From the NCBI RefSeq assembly GCF_006517235.1, contig NZ_CP041188.1:868001-932000 (forward strand): 64,000 bases of DNA, written 5' to 3'. The stretch comes from Pseudarthrobacter sp. NIBRBAC000502772 (GTDB lineage: Bacteria > Actinomycetota > Actinomycetes > Actinomycetales > Micrococcaceae). The notes below the pieces were generated by a model, which was not told the DNA's origin, did no database searches, and worked only from the letters and a program-made list of their open reading frames with translations. This document shows positions 49,788 through 58,556 of the stretch, in pieces (within the stretch, counting starts at the first letter, position 1; each line of letters starts with the position of its first letter). Position numbers and translations under genes: made by a program.

Positions 49788-52331
49788 CTAACCCTCCGGC
49801 ACCACTTCGTCGGCGTTTTTGTCCAGCCGCCAGCCCCGCCACACCGGATGCCTGAGCTTGCCGCTTCCGGTCCACTGGCCGAAGGTCACCTCTCCGACCA
49901 GCCTTGGCGTCACCCAGTGGGCGTCCGAGGCATCCTCGCGGGGAACGTCGTCGAACGGTGACGTCTTGCGCGCCAGACCGTCCACCTTCTGCCGGAGCTC
50001 TTCCAGTTCGCGCATGCTGAACCCGCTTCCCACCCGGCCCACATACCGCAGCTGGCTGCCGTCGGGGATGCCCACCAGCAACGAACCCACCGAACCCTGC
50101 CGCCCGCCCTTGCCAGGCCGCCAGCCGCCCACCACAACTTCCTGGGTCTGCTCCAGCTTGATCTTGATCCACGTCCGGGTCCGCTGCCCGCTGACGTAGC
50201 GGCTGTCGGTCCGCTTGGCCATTACGCCCTCAAGGCCCAGCTCCCGCGCGCTCTCCAGGATGTGTTCGATCTTCTCGTCCAGGACGGCGGACAGCTCCAC
50301 CGGACACTCCGACGGGTGATGGAACTCCTCCAGCCGCTCCCGCCGCTTAGCGAAAGGCAGCCGGCGAAGGTCCCCGCCGCCGTCGGACAGCAGGTCAAAA
50401 AGCATCAGCCGGACAGGGATTGCTGCGCGGGCCTTGGCGACGTCGGCCGGCCGGGTCAGTTTCATGCGTCCCTGGAGCAGCCCGAAATCGGGTCTGCCGG
50501 AAGGCCCGACGGCGATAATCTCACCGTCGGCGACGAACGGGCCCGCCGGCCAGCAGGCCCGGTCCGTCAGCTCGGGGTAGGTTGCGCTGACGTCGATTCC
50601 GTTGCGGCTGAAGACACGGACCTTCTCTTCGTCCGCGACCAGCAGCCCACGCACGCCGTCCCACTTCAGTTCGAACTGCCAGTCGCTGCCGTGAAGGTCG
50701 GCGGCGGTCCCGGACGTTGCCATCATGGGACCGAAATCCTCGGCACGCAGTGGGGAAGGCGCGGCCGCGGCCGGGGAAACGTCCGCGGCCGAGGAAACGT
50801 CCGCGGCAGGCTCAGCCCCGGAAGCGTCCGCCGCCGAATTCTCCGCCGCGTCCTCCACCGGTTCATCCTCCACCGGAGCCCGCCGCGGATGAAAAGTGTG
50901 GTGGTCCTTGTCCATCAGGTGGATGAGCCATTGTCCTTCGGAGTCCCTGCCCTGCCCGCGGCCGGTGTGGATCAGGGCGAACTTTTTGGTGCCGCCCAGG
51001 CCGCCGCCGTCCGCGCCGGTCAGCGTGGCGATGACCTCCCGGCCGTTGATCCATTTCTCCAGTTCATACGTGCCGTGGTCCCAGATGGTCACTTCGCCGG
51101 CGCCGTACTGGCCTTTGGGAATGGTGCCCTCAAACGTGGCGTAGTCCAAGGGGTGGTCCTCGGTCTGGACGGCCAGGTGGTTCTTCCCGCCGGATTCAGG
51201 GACGCCCTTCGGCAGGGCCCACGACACCAGCACGCCCTCGTGCTCCAGCCGGAAGTCGAAGTGGAGCCTGCTCGCGTGGTGCTCCTGGATCACGAAGGTA
51301 TCCCCGTTTCCGGACGCGCCGGAGAACGGCTCGGGCGTCGCGTCAGGGTCCCGCATCGACCGGTACCGCTCCAGGCGGGCAGGCGTGCCGCCGTCGTCCG
51401 TTCTCCCTTCCGGAGGGATCCCGCCGTCCCGCGGGTGCCCGGCACCGTGTCCGACGGCGGCGAACGGGTCCTTGCCCGCGTTCACCCGGTGCAGCACGGC
51501 GTTGTAGTCGAGGTGCTGGAGCTTGGGGGACCCGATCTCCTGCCAGGTCCGCGGGGCGGCCACCGTGGGCGTGAGGCGGCCGCGCAGGGAGTACGGCACG
51601 ATGGTGGTTTTGGCGGCGCTGTTCTGGCTCCAGTCCACCAGCACCTTGCCTGTGCGCAGCTTCTTTTTCATGTCGCTCACGGCGAGATCCGGGTGGTCCG
51701 CTTCCAGGGCGCGGGCCAGTTCGTGCGCAAAGTCCGAGATCTGGTCGGAGGTCTGCGTTCCGTCCAGGCCGGCGTAGAGGTGGATGCCCTTGCTGCCGCT
51801 GGTCACCGGCACAGGTTCCAGGCCCACGTCCTGCAGGATGGCGCGTGCCAGCCTGGCAACCTCGGCGCATTCCTCAAGTCCGGCACCGTCGCCAGGATCG
51901 AGGTCCAGGACCAGGCGGTCCGGGTTCAGCTGCCTGCCGTGGGAGTCCACCTGCCACTGGGGGACATGGATTTCCAGCGAATTGATCTGGCCGAACCAGG
52001 TGAGCGTGGCGGAATCGTTCACCATCGGGTAGTAGATGGTCCGGTCCTTGTGCGTGATGGCGGCGCGGGGGAGCCAGCCCGGCGCTGAATCCTCCAGGTT
52101 CTTCTGGAAAAACACCTCGCCGGGATGCCCGGCGGTGCCCACCCCGTTGACCCACCGCTTGCGGGTGGCGGGCCGGTTGGCCGCGGCGGGAATCAGCACA
52201 TGGGCCACGGCGGCGTAATAGGCCAGGACATCGGCCTTGGTGGTGCCGGTCTCCGGGTAGATGATTTTGTCCAGGTTGGTGAGGGTGAGTTCCCGCCCGG
52301 CGACCCTGACGCGCTCCTTAGGGCCGGCCAT
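49788..52331 (-). CDS. ligD: Multifunctional NHEJ DNA ligase D (Pol-PE-Lig order)
   Basis: 847 aa. Residues 1-295 form the primase-like polymerase (GVGTAGHPGEVFFQKN, catalytic LDLDPG with Asp143/Asp145, SGSKGIHLYAGL). Residues 320-485 form the 3'-phosphoesterase (VIQEHHASRLHFDFRLEHEGVLVSWALPKG over 347-376, GEVTIWDHGTYE). Residues 533-847 form the ATP-dependent ligase with nucleotidyl Lys556 in FELKWDGVRG and the OB part EVVVGGWRPGKG. An Ala/Asp/Glu-rich linker (about 486-530) joins PE to ligase. This order matches mycobacterial LigD. It repairs double-strand breaks with the divergently encoded Ku. Confidence 0.95.
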   Translation of the reverse strand: MAGPKERVRVAGRELTLTNLDKIIYPETGTTKADVLAYYAAVAHVLIPAAANRPATRKRWVNGVGTAGHPGEVFFQKNLEDSAPGWLPRAAITHKDRTIYYPMVNDSATLTWFGQINSLEIHVPQWQVDSHGRQLNPDRLVLDLDPGDGAGLEECAEVARLARAILQDVGLEPVPVTSGSKGIHLYAGLDGTQTSDQISDFAHELARALEADHPDLAVSDMKKKLRTGKVLVDWSQNSAAKTTIVPYSLRGRLTPTVAAPRTWQEIGSPKLQHLDYNAVLHRVNAGKDPFAAVGHGAGHPRDGGIPPEGRTDDGGTPARLERYRSMRDPDATPEPFSGASGNGDTFVIQEHHASRLHFDFRLEHEGVLVSWALPKGVPESGGKNHLAVQTEDHPLDYATFEGTIPKGQYGAGEVTIWDHGTYELEKWINGREVIATLTGADGGGLGGTKKFALIHTGRGQGRDSEGQWLIHLMDKDHHTFHPRRAPVEDEPVEDAAENSAADASGAEPAADVSSAADVSPAAAAPSPLRAEDFGPMMATSGTAADLHGSDWQFELKWDGVRGLLVADEEKVRVFSRNGIDVSATYPELTDRACWPAGPFVADGEIIAVGPSGRPDFGLLQGRMKLTRPADVAKARAAIPVRLMLFDLLSDGGGDLRRLPFAKRRERLEEFHHPSECPVELSAVLDEKIEHILESARELGLEGVMAKRTDSRYVSGQRTRTWIKIKLEQTQEVVVGGWRPGKGGRQGSVGSLLVGIPDGSQLRYVGRVGSGFSMRELEELRQKVDGLARKTSPFDDVPREDASDAHWVTPRLVGEVTFGQWTGSGKLRHPVWRGWRLDKNADEVVPEG

Positions 52332-52371
52332 GGGTCTTCACCTCCGGCCCCGCGTGATGTTCACTTGAGGG

Positions 52372-53376
52372 ATGAGAGCCATCTGGAAAGGTGCCATCGC
52401 GTTTGGCCTCGTCAACGTGCCCGTGAAGGTCTACAGCGCCACCGAGGACCACGACATCAGCCTCCACCAGGTCCATAATGCCGACGGCGGCCGGATCCGG
52501 TACCAGCGCCGCTGCGAGGTGTGCAGCAAAATCATCGACTATTCGGACATCGACAAGGCGTATGAGGACGAGGGCCGGACGGTGGTCCTGTCCAAGGATG
52601 AGCTCAAATCCATCCCGGCGGAGAACAGCCACGAGATCGAGGTGGTCCAGTTTGTTCCGTCGGAGCAGCTGGAACCGATGATGTTCGAGAAGAGCTATTA
52701 CCTGGAGCCGGATTCCAAGTCGCCCAAGGCCTATGTCCTGCTGCGCCGGGCGCTCGAGGATACGGACCGTGTGGCCATCGTCCAGTTCGCCCTGCGCGAG
52801 AAGACACGGCTGGGGGCGCTGCGCATCAAGGACGAGGTGCTGGTGCTGCAGTCCCTGCTGTGGCCCGACGAGGTCCGGGACGCCAGCTTCCCTGCGCTGG
52901 ATACGTCCATCCGGATTTCCGCCCAGGAACGCGAAATGTCCGCCGCCCTCGTGGAGTCCATGGCCGCGGATTTCGAACCCGAGCACTTCACCGATGACTA
53001 CCAGGTGCAGCTCCGGAAGCTCATCGAGGCCAAGCTGGAGAAGGGCGATTCGCTCGATACCGACGAAACGTTCGGCGCGGAGGCGGGTGGGGCCGGCAAC
53101 GGCGAGGTCATCGACCTGATGGAGGCGCTCAAGCGAAGCCTGGAGCGGAAGCGCGGCGGCGGGAAGCCTGCCGCCTCTGAGGATGCGGACGACGCCGGCA
53201 CAGGAGAAACTGCCGACAGTCCCGGCGGGAAGGCTCCCGCCAAAGCCGGTGCCAAGACTGCGGGGACGAGGACAACGAGTGCCAAGACGGCTGCGGCGAA
53301 GTCCTCCGAAGCCAAAACCGCCGCCGCGAAGCCTGCGGCGAAGGCCACCACCACACGGGCGCGAAAGGGTGCCTAA
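52372..53376 (+). CDS. ku: Bacterial Ku protein
   Basis: 334 aa. The Ku core is MRAIWKGAIAFGLVNVPVKVYSATEDHDISLHQVH, given here in overlapping motifs at 1-35 (IWKGAI, GLVNVPV, LHQVH), then RCEVCSKIIDYSDIDKAYE and IEVVQFVPSEQLEPM. LigD-recruiting residues lie near VIDLMEALKRSLERK (about 244-258). The last 75 residues are a Lys/Ala-rich disordered tail (AKAGAKTAGTRT and AKTAAAKP repeats), typical of actinobacterial Ku and thought to bind DNA. It starts 40 bases from the divergent ligD start. Confidence 0.94.
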   Translation: MRAIWKGAIAFGLVNVPVKVYSATEDHDISLHQVHNADGGRIRYQRRCEVCSKIIDYSDIDKAYEDEGRTVVLSKDELKSIPAENSHEIEVVQFVPSEQLEPMMFEKSYYLEPDSKSPKAYVLLRRALEDTDRVAIVQFALREKTRLGALRIKDEVLVLQSLLWPDEVRDASFPALDTSIRISAQEREMSAALVESMAADFEPEHFTDDYQVQLRKLIEAKLEKGDSLDTDETFGAEAGGAGNGEVIDLMEALKRSLERKRGGGKPAASEDADDAGTGETADSPGGKAPAKAGAKTAGTRTTSAKTAAAKSSEAKTAAAKPAAKATTTRARKGA

Positions 53377-53418
53377 AGCGGTACGCGAACAGTCTGCGGT
53401 GGTGGGGATGGCCGCCGC

Positions 53419-53685
53419 CTAGGAGTTCCGCAGGGCGGAGATAAGCTCGCTCTTCTTTTTGACTGAGTAGCCGGTGAGGCCTATTTCCTTGGCTTTGGCC
53501 TTGAGTTGCGGGACGGTCCAGTCCTCGTAGTCGCCGGATTTCCCGCCCTTGCGGCCCACCGCGGAGCGGCCTTTCTTGGCGGCCGCGTTCGAGATACGGG
53601 CGGCTTTATGCTTGGATGCGCCGTCCTCGCGCAGTTCCTCGTATAGTTCAGGATCTTTCAGGCTCGGGTTCTTTTTGCCGGGCAT
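53419..53685 (-). CDS. Small DUF7218/Rho-N-type protein
   Basis: 88 aa from ATG 53685, with a perfect AAGGAGG seven bases upstream. The N-terminal half (PSLKDPELYEELREDGASKHKAARISNAAA) matches the small actinobacterial family with SKxKAARIANA; the C-terminal half (DWTVPQLKAKAKEIGLTGYSVKKKSELISALRNS) is a SAP/Rho-N-like helix-extended-helix with likely nucleic-acid binding. It converges on ku. A role in DNA or RNA binding is inferred from the fold only. Confidence 0.82.
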   Translation of the reverse strand: MPGKKNPSLKDPELYEELREDGASKHKAARISNAAAKKGRSAVGRKGGKSGDYEDWTVPQLKAKAKEIGLTGYSVKKKSELISALRNS

Positions 53686-53945
53686 GTCGTCCTCCTTCAC
53701 CGGGACCGGGAAATCCTGGACGCCGAAGCGCCGTAATGGCTGGTCAGGCTTCCACGCTAATTCCGGGGTTGGGGAAACACAAGGAAACCCTAAGTTTGCT
53801 TGCCTCCGCGCCGAGTCCTAGCCCCAGACGCTTTACAGCCCGCCCCGCTGCGGCCACAATGGGTCGCATTGCAGCCCTGTGCAACAGCGTGCTGTCACTC
53901 GAAGCCTGTCAAGGGAAAAGCCTGTCAAAGGAGAGAGGCGCCACC

Positions 53946-54791
53946 ATGAATGACAAAGTGGACGTAGGCGAGGCCGACCGGGCTCTGAAGCAAAAGCACC
54001 GGGCCATGTGGGCTTCAGGGGATTACCCCGCGCTGGCCAGTGAGATGCTCCTGGATCTCGGAGCCATCCTGGTGGATGCGTGCGGGGTCAAAGCCAAGCA
54101 GCGTGTTCTGGACGTCGCTACGGGTTCCGGCAACGCGGCCATCCCCGCTGCCATGATGGGTGCCCAGGTAGTGGCCAGCGACCTCACCCCGGAGCTGTTC
54201 GATGCCGGGCGCCGGCAGGCAGCCGACCGCGGCGTAGAGCTGGAGTGGATGGAAGCAGACGCCGAGGCCCTGCCGTTCGAGGACGACAGATTCGATGTGG
54301 TGACGTCCTGCCTCGGCGTGATGTATGCGCCACACCACCAGGCCGGTGCGGACGAAATCGTCCGGGTGTGCAAACCCGGCGGCACCATCGGCCTGCTCAG
54401 CTGGACGCCCGAAGGCTTCATTGGAAGGATGGTTGCCACCATGAAGCCGTTCGCGCCGCCGCCTCCGCCCGGAACCCAGCCGCCCCCGCTGTGGGGCAGC
54501 GAAAACCACGTGCGGGAACTCTTCGGCGACAGGATCACCGATATCCAGGCGAAAAAGCGCACGCTGGCCATCCGCAGTTTCCACCAGCCGGAGGACTTCT
54601 TGCGGTACTTCAAGTCCCACGACGGTCCCACCATCTCGGTCTATAAGTTCATTGGCGGCGACCAGGACAAGGCTCAGGCCCTGGACAAAGCGATCATCGA
54701 ACTGGCGGATTCGTTTGGCGAGGCCCACGGTGATGCCGTATGGCAAATGGAATGGGAATATCTGCTGTTGACCGCCAAGGAGGCCCGGTAG
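53946..54791 (+). CDS. Class I SAM-dependent methyltransferase (UbiE/COQ5-like)
   Basis: 281 aa from ATG 53946, preceded by GGAGAGA. Motif I: VLDVATGSGNAAIPAA near 57-72; acidic strand-2 end VVASDLTPEL; motif post-I EADAEALPFEDDRFDVVTSCLG; then EIVRVCKPGGTIGLLSWTPEGF. This is Methyltransf_11 type, acting on small molecules; the substrate is unknown. The stop codon TAG overlaps the GTG start of the SRPBCC gene by one base, so the two are coupled. Confidence 0.85.
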   Translation: MNDKVDVGEADRALKQKHRAMWASGDYPALASEMLLDLGAILVDACGVKAKQRVLDVATGSGNAAIPAAMMGAQVVASDLTPELFDAGRRQAADRGVELEWMEADAEALPFEDDRFDVVTSCLGVMYAPHHQAGADEIVRVCKPGGTIGLLSWTPEGFIGRMVATMKPFAPPPPPGTQPPPLWGSENHVRELFGDRITDIQAKKRTLAIRSFHQPEDFLRYFKSHDGPTISVYKFIGGDQDKAQALDKAIIELADSFGEAHGDAVWQMEWEYLLLTAKEAR

Positions 54792-55078
54792 TGCCCGTGA
54801 ACCTCGTAGCCACATCCACCATCACCATTGATGCTCCGGCGGACCGCGTCTGGAAGGTCATCACCGATCCGGCCGCCGTGAAGGAGTTTATGTTCGCGGA
54901 CCTGGAGACGGACTGGACGGAGGGTAGCCCCATCGCGTGGCGCGGCGAGTGGGAAGGCAAACCCTACGAAGGTAAGGGCCGGATCCTCGAGGTGGATCCC
55001 GAAGACGCGACGGAGCACTCCAAGGGCATGTGGGACATGCTCGTGGCGGACGTCAAGAAGATCGCCGAACGGGGCTGA
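54791..55078 (+). pseudogene. SRPBCC/AHSA1-type protein with internal deletion
   Basis: 95 aa from GTG 54791, overlapping the methyltransferase stop by one base. The N-terminal half (STITIDAPADRVWKVITDPAAVKEFMF, then TDWTEGSPIAWRGEWEGKPYEGKGRILEVDPE) and the last helix (EHSKGMWDMLVADVKKIAER) match AHSA1-type START-fold proteins. About 40-45 residues are missing between VDPE and DATEH, a segment that normally supplies the last strands of the helix-grip cavity. The frame is intact, so a short product could be made; a normal fold is unlikely. Confidence 0.6.
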
Positions 55079-55106
55079 CCACCCCAACTTAACCAGCGGC
55101 TTAAGA

Positions 55107-55166
55107 ACCAGCGGCCGCCGTCGCACCTTCCCCAAGAGAGGGGACAGGCGCGACGGCGGCCGCTGG
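55107..55166. terminator. Terminator of the fructose PTS operon
   Basis: A perfect 18-bp arm (ACCAGCGGCCGCCGTCGC) at 55107-55124 pairs with 55149-55166. It lies 10 bases after the ptsH stop on the minus strand and also after the plus-strand SRPBCC gene, so it can serve both. Confidence 0.8.
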
Positions 55167-55176
55167 TGTGAAGCCG

Positions 55177-55455
55177 CTACTCGGCGTCGTGATCCGTTTC
55201 CAGGATCTGGACCAGGCGCGCCAGGGCGTCATCCGCGCCGGTACCTTCGGCGCGGAGCACCACAACGTCGCCGTGGGCGGCACCCAGGCTCATGAGGGAC
55301 AGGATGCTCGCGGCGTCCATTGCCTCATCGACAGGCTCGCCCTGGCGGGCGATGGTGATGTCCAGGTCGAACTCGCCGGCGGCCTCCGCAAAGATGGCGG
55401 CGGGGCGGGCGTGCAGGCCTACGCGGCTGGCGACGGTTGCGGTGCGTTCTGACAT
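55177..55455 (-). CDS. ptsH: Phosphocarrier protein HPr
   Basis: 92 aa. Phosphorylation site His15 in VGLHARPAA, and the regulatory serine region AASILSLMSLGAAHGD with Ser50 at the Ser46-equivalent place, although in many actinobacteria this serine is not phosphorylated. HPr passes phosphate from Enzyme I to the fructose EIIA. Enzyme I is not in the window. It is the last gene of the fruR-fruK-fruA-ptsH operon, 66 bases after fruA. Confidence 0.95.
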   Translation of the reverse strand: MSERTATVASRVGLHARPAAIFAEAAGEFDLDITIARQGEPVDEAMDAASILSLMSLGAAHGDVVVLRAEGTGADDALARLVQILETDHDAE

Positions 55456-55521
55456 TCTTGCTCCTTTGTCTTTCGGCGCCTTTTGGTTCAGCGCCGTGAA
55501 TCGTTGTTTGGTAAGGCGGGG

Positions 55522-57558
55522 TCAGACCGTTGCGGGAACGGTCTCCACGGTAGCAGCGGGCTCGCGGACGGCCCAGCGCTTGAGGGCGATGACTGCCAGC
55601 GCGCTGACCACGGTTCCGGCCAGGATGGCGACGATGAACATGATCAGGTTGCCGATGGCGAAGAACACGAAGATACCGCCGTGGGGTGCCTGCGACGTAA
55701 CGCCGGTGGCCATGCAGAGGGCTCCAGTGAGGGCACCGCCCACCATGCTGGCGGGGATGACGCGCAGCGGGTCCGCCGCGGCGAACGGGATGGCACCTTC
55801 GGAGATGAAGGACGCGCCCAGCAGCCAGGCCGCTTTGCCGTTTTCACGCTCAGCCAGGCTGAAGAGCTTCTTGTCGAGCACGGTGGCCAGGGCCATCGCC
55901 AGCGGCGGGACCATGCCGGCAGCCATGACGGTTGCCATGATCTGCCACGGCGCCTGGTTGGTGGCGCTGCCAGCGCTCAGGCCGGCAACGGCGAATGCGT
56001 AAGCAACCTTGTTGACCGGGCCGCCGAGGTCGAAGCACATCATGAGGCCGAGGATGATTCCGAGGACGACGGCGGACGCGCCGGTCATGCCCGACAGCCA
56101 GGAGTTCAGTGCGGTGGTGAGCCCGGCGATGGGGCCGCCGAGAACCAGGAACATCAGGCCGGAGGCAAAGATTGAAGCCAGCAGCGGGATGATCACCACG
56201 GGCATCAGGCCGCGGAGCCAGCGCGGCACCTGCCACGTCCCGATCAGGTGGGCCATGTAGCCCGCGAGCAGGCCGCCCACGATGCCGCCGAGGAAGCCTG
56301 CCCCCATGAACCCTGCGACGGCGCCGGCAACAAAGCCGGGCGCAATGCCCGGACGGTCGGCGATCGCATATGCGATGTAACCGGCCAGTGCGGGAACCAG
56401 GAAGCCCATGGACAGGGCGCCGATCTTGAACATGACCGCGCCAAGGTAGATCGCGAGTCCGCCTTCGGGCAGGTTGCCGAAGTTGTTCTCCACCACCACC
56501 TTGTCAGCGACGCCCGTGATGTCGTAGCCGCCCAGCAGGAAGCCCAGGGCGATCAGCAGGCCGCCACCGGCCACAAACGGGATCATGTAGCTGACACCGG
56601 TGAGCAGTGCCTTCTTCAGTTTCTGGCCGATGTGCTCGCCCTTTTCGGTGGCCTCGTTCTCGGCCTGTTCCTCGGCCCCGAAGTGGGGGACGCGGCGCGC
56701 ATTCGGATTGACAGCGGCGGCGAGTGCTTCCTGGACCATCTTGGCGGGCTCGTCGATGCCGCGCTTGACGGGGGCGTTGATGACGGGCTTGCCGGCGAAG
56801 CGTTCCTTGCCGCGGACATCCACGTCCACCGCGAAGATCACGGCTTCGGCGGCGGCAATGACGGCAGGGTCAAGCGGCTTGGCGCCGGAGGAACCCTGGG
56901 TCTCCACCTGCAGGTCCACACCCATTTCCTGGGCAGCGGCAACCAGTGAGTCGGCGGCCATGTACGTGTGGGCGATGCCGGTGGGGCACGCGGTCACGGC
57001 CACCAGGCGCCTGGGACCCGCAGTGGTTGAGCCTGCCGCAACCGCGCCGGCGGCAGCAGCCTCGGGCGCAGCTTCGGAAACCGCAGCAGCCGCGTGGGCT
57101 GCCGGCTTGTCCGTCAGGGCGCCGTCCACCAATTCCACGATTTCCTCGTGGGAAGACGCCGCACGCAAGGCCGCAGTGAAGTCCTTCTTGATCAGGGACC
57201 GGGCCAGCTTGGACAGCAGCTTCAGGTGCTCCTGGTCCGCGCCTTCGGGGGCGGCGATGAAGAAGATCAGGTCCGCAGGGCCGTCCTTGGCGCCGAAGTC
57301 CACCTTGGGGTTAAGGCGGGCCATGGCCAGTGTGGGTTCGAGGACGGCGGCTGAGCGGCAGTGCGGGATGGCAATGCCGCCCGGGATGCCGGTCGCTGTT
57401 TTCTGCTCGCGGGCGAAGGCGTCGGCGAAGAGGCCTTCAACTTCTGACGCGCGGCCGGTGGCAGCAACTTTGCTGGCCAGGTGCCGGATCACGTCCTCGG
57501 GCGAGGTGCCCAGGTTCTGGTCGAGCTCGACCAGTTCGGTGGTGATGAGCTGAGTCAC
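55522..57558 (-). CDS. fruA: PTS fructose transporter subunit IIABC
   Basis: 678 aa from GTG 57558, with AAAGGA upstream. EIIA: His66 in GIAIPHCRSA. EIIB: Cys191 in VTACPTGIAHTYMAAD. EIIC from about residue 320 with eight to ten transmembrane helices, including SYMIPFVAGGGLLIALGFLLGG, MMCFDLGGPVNKVAYAF and FISEGAIPFAAADP. It imports fructose and phosphorylates it to fructose 1-phosphate. An Ala-rich linker (about 153-181) joins EIIA to EIIB. Its start overlaps no gene but is two bases from the fruK stop. Confidence 0.95.
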   Translation of the reverse strand: MTQLITTELVELDQNLGTSPEDVIRHLASKVAATGRASEVEGLFADAFAREQKTATGIPGGIAIPHCRSAAVLEPTLAMARLNPKVDFGAKDGPADLIFFIAAPEGADQEHLKLLSKLARSLIKKDFTAALRAASSHEEIVELVDGALTDKPAAHAAAAVSEAAPEAAAAGAVAAGSTTAGPRRLVAVTACPTGIAHTYMAADSLVAAAQEMGVDLQVETQGSSGAKPLDPAVIAAAEAVIFAVDVDVRGKERFAGKPVINAPVKRGIDEPAKMVQEALAAAVNPNARRVPHFGAEEQAENEATEKGEHIGQKLKKALLTGVSYMIPFVAGGGLLIALGFLLGGYDITGVADKVVVENNFGNLPEGGLAIYLGAVMFKIGALSMGFLVPALAGYIAYAIADRPGIAPGFVAGAVAGFMGAGFLGGIVGGLLAGYMAHLIGTWQVPRWLRGLMPVVIIPLLASIFASGLMFLVLGGPIAGLTTALNSWLSGMTGASAVVLGIILGLMMCFDLGGPVNKVAYAFAVAGLSAGSATNQAPWQIMATVMAAGMVPPLAMALATVLDKKLFSLAERENGKAAWLLGASFISEGAIPFAAADPLRVIPASMVGGALTGALCMATGVTSQAPHGGIFVFFAIGNLIMFIVAILAGTVVSALAVIALKRWAVREPAATVETVPATV

Positions 57559-57560
57559 TG

Positions 57561-58556
57561 TCAATCCTTTCGAAGGGCCGTGATGGTTACGGCTTCCGGG
57601 GTGGTTTGGTGGACTGCCGGGACAGTGGAACCCGGCAGCGAAGCGGCGGCGGCACCATGTGCCACAGCCTGACGGAGGCAATCGGCCGGGGCGGCGCCCT
57701 GGCCGTGGGCGAGCAGATAGCCAGCCAGCGATGAATCGCCCGCGCCGACAGTACTGACCGCGGCGACCGGCGGATGCGTGGCCAGCCACGCGCCGTCGGC
57801 CGTTACAAGGACAGCTCCCTTGGATCCGAGAGTTGCCAGCACAGCACCCACACCGGAACGCACGACGGCGGCGGCGGCCGCTGCGGCGGCCTCCGGATCC
57901 GCTTCAAGTTCGTCTGCGGTGGACGCCGTGGCGAAGCCGGCTGCAGCAGCCAGTTCCGCCAGTTCCTCGGCGTTGGGTTTGAGGAGGTCCGGTTTCCCGG
58001 ACACACCGTCCGCCGAAGCATCAGCTACGGCAGCGACGAGCGGAGCGCCGGACGAGTCCACGGCGATGAGCGGCGTGCCGCCGTTGGCTGCCGCCCGCAA
58101 CCGCCGCGTGACGGTGGCGTAGAAGTCGGCCGGGAAGCCGGGAGGCAGGGAACCGGCCAGGACCACCCAGCTGGCGCCGCGGGCGCGTTCCAGCAGCAGG
58201 CCGATCAGGGCTTCCTGCTGGATTGCATCCATGATGGGGCCGGGCTCGTTGATCTTGGTGGTCACGCCACCCGGCTCGGTCAGCGCCACGTTGGTGCGCA
58301 GCGGTTCGTCGATGGGGAGGGCCGCGAACGGCACGCCATCGTGGAGCAGCCCGGCGAGGACGGGATCACTCGCGGCGCCCGGGAGCACCGCGATGGTTTC
58401 CAGGCCGGAGGCAACCAGGGCGCGGGAGACGTTGACGCCCTTGCCGCCGGATTCCTGGCTGACCGAAACGGCGCGCTGGACTTCGCCGCGTTCCAGGGGT
58501 CCGGGCAGGGCCACCGTGCGGTCCAGGCTGGGGTTGGCCGTGAAGGTGACGATCAC
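57561..58556 (-). CDS. fruK: 1-phosphofructokinase
   Basis: 331 aa. PfkB family: MIVTFTANPSLDRTVALPG, SGGKGVNVSRAL (the first PfkB signature), VLAGSLPPGFP, LKPNAEELAEL and the ATP/catalytic motif STVGAGDSSLAGYLLA with the base Asp in GAGDS. It phosphorylates fructose 1-phosphate to fructose 1,6-bisphosphate. Its ATG overlaps the fruR stop by four bases, so the operon is translationally coupled from the regulator. Confidence 0.95.
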   Translation of the reverse strand: MIVTFTANPSLDRTVALPGPLERGEVQRAVSVSQESGGKGVNVSRALVASGLETIAVLPGAASDPVLAGLLHDGVPFAALPIDEPLRTNVALTEPGGVTTKINEPGPIMDAIQQEALIGLLLERARGASWVVLAGSLPPGFPADFYATVTRRLRAAANGGTPLIAVDSSGAPLVAAVADASADGVSGKPDLLKPNAEELAELAAAAGFATASTADELEADPEAAAAAAAAVVRSGVGAVLATLGSKGAVLVTADGAWLATHPPVAAVSTVGAGDSSLAGYLLAHGQGAAPADCLRQAVAHGAAAASLPGSTVPAVHQTTPEAVTITALRKD

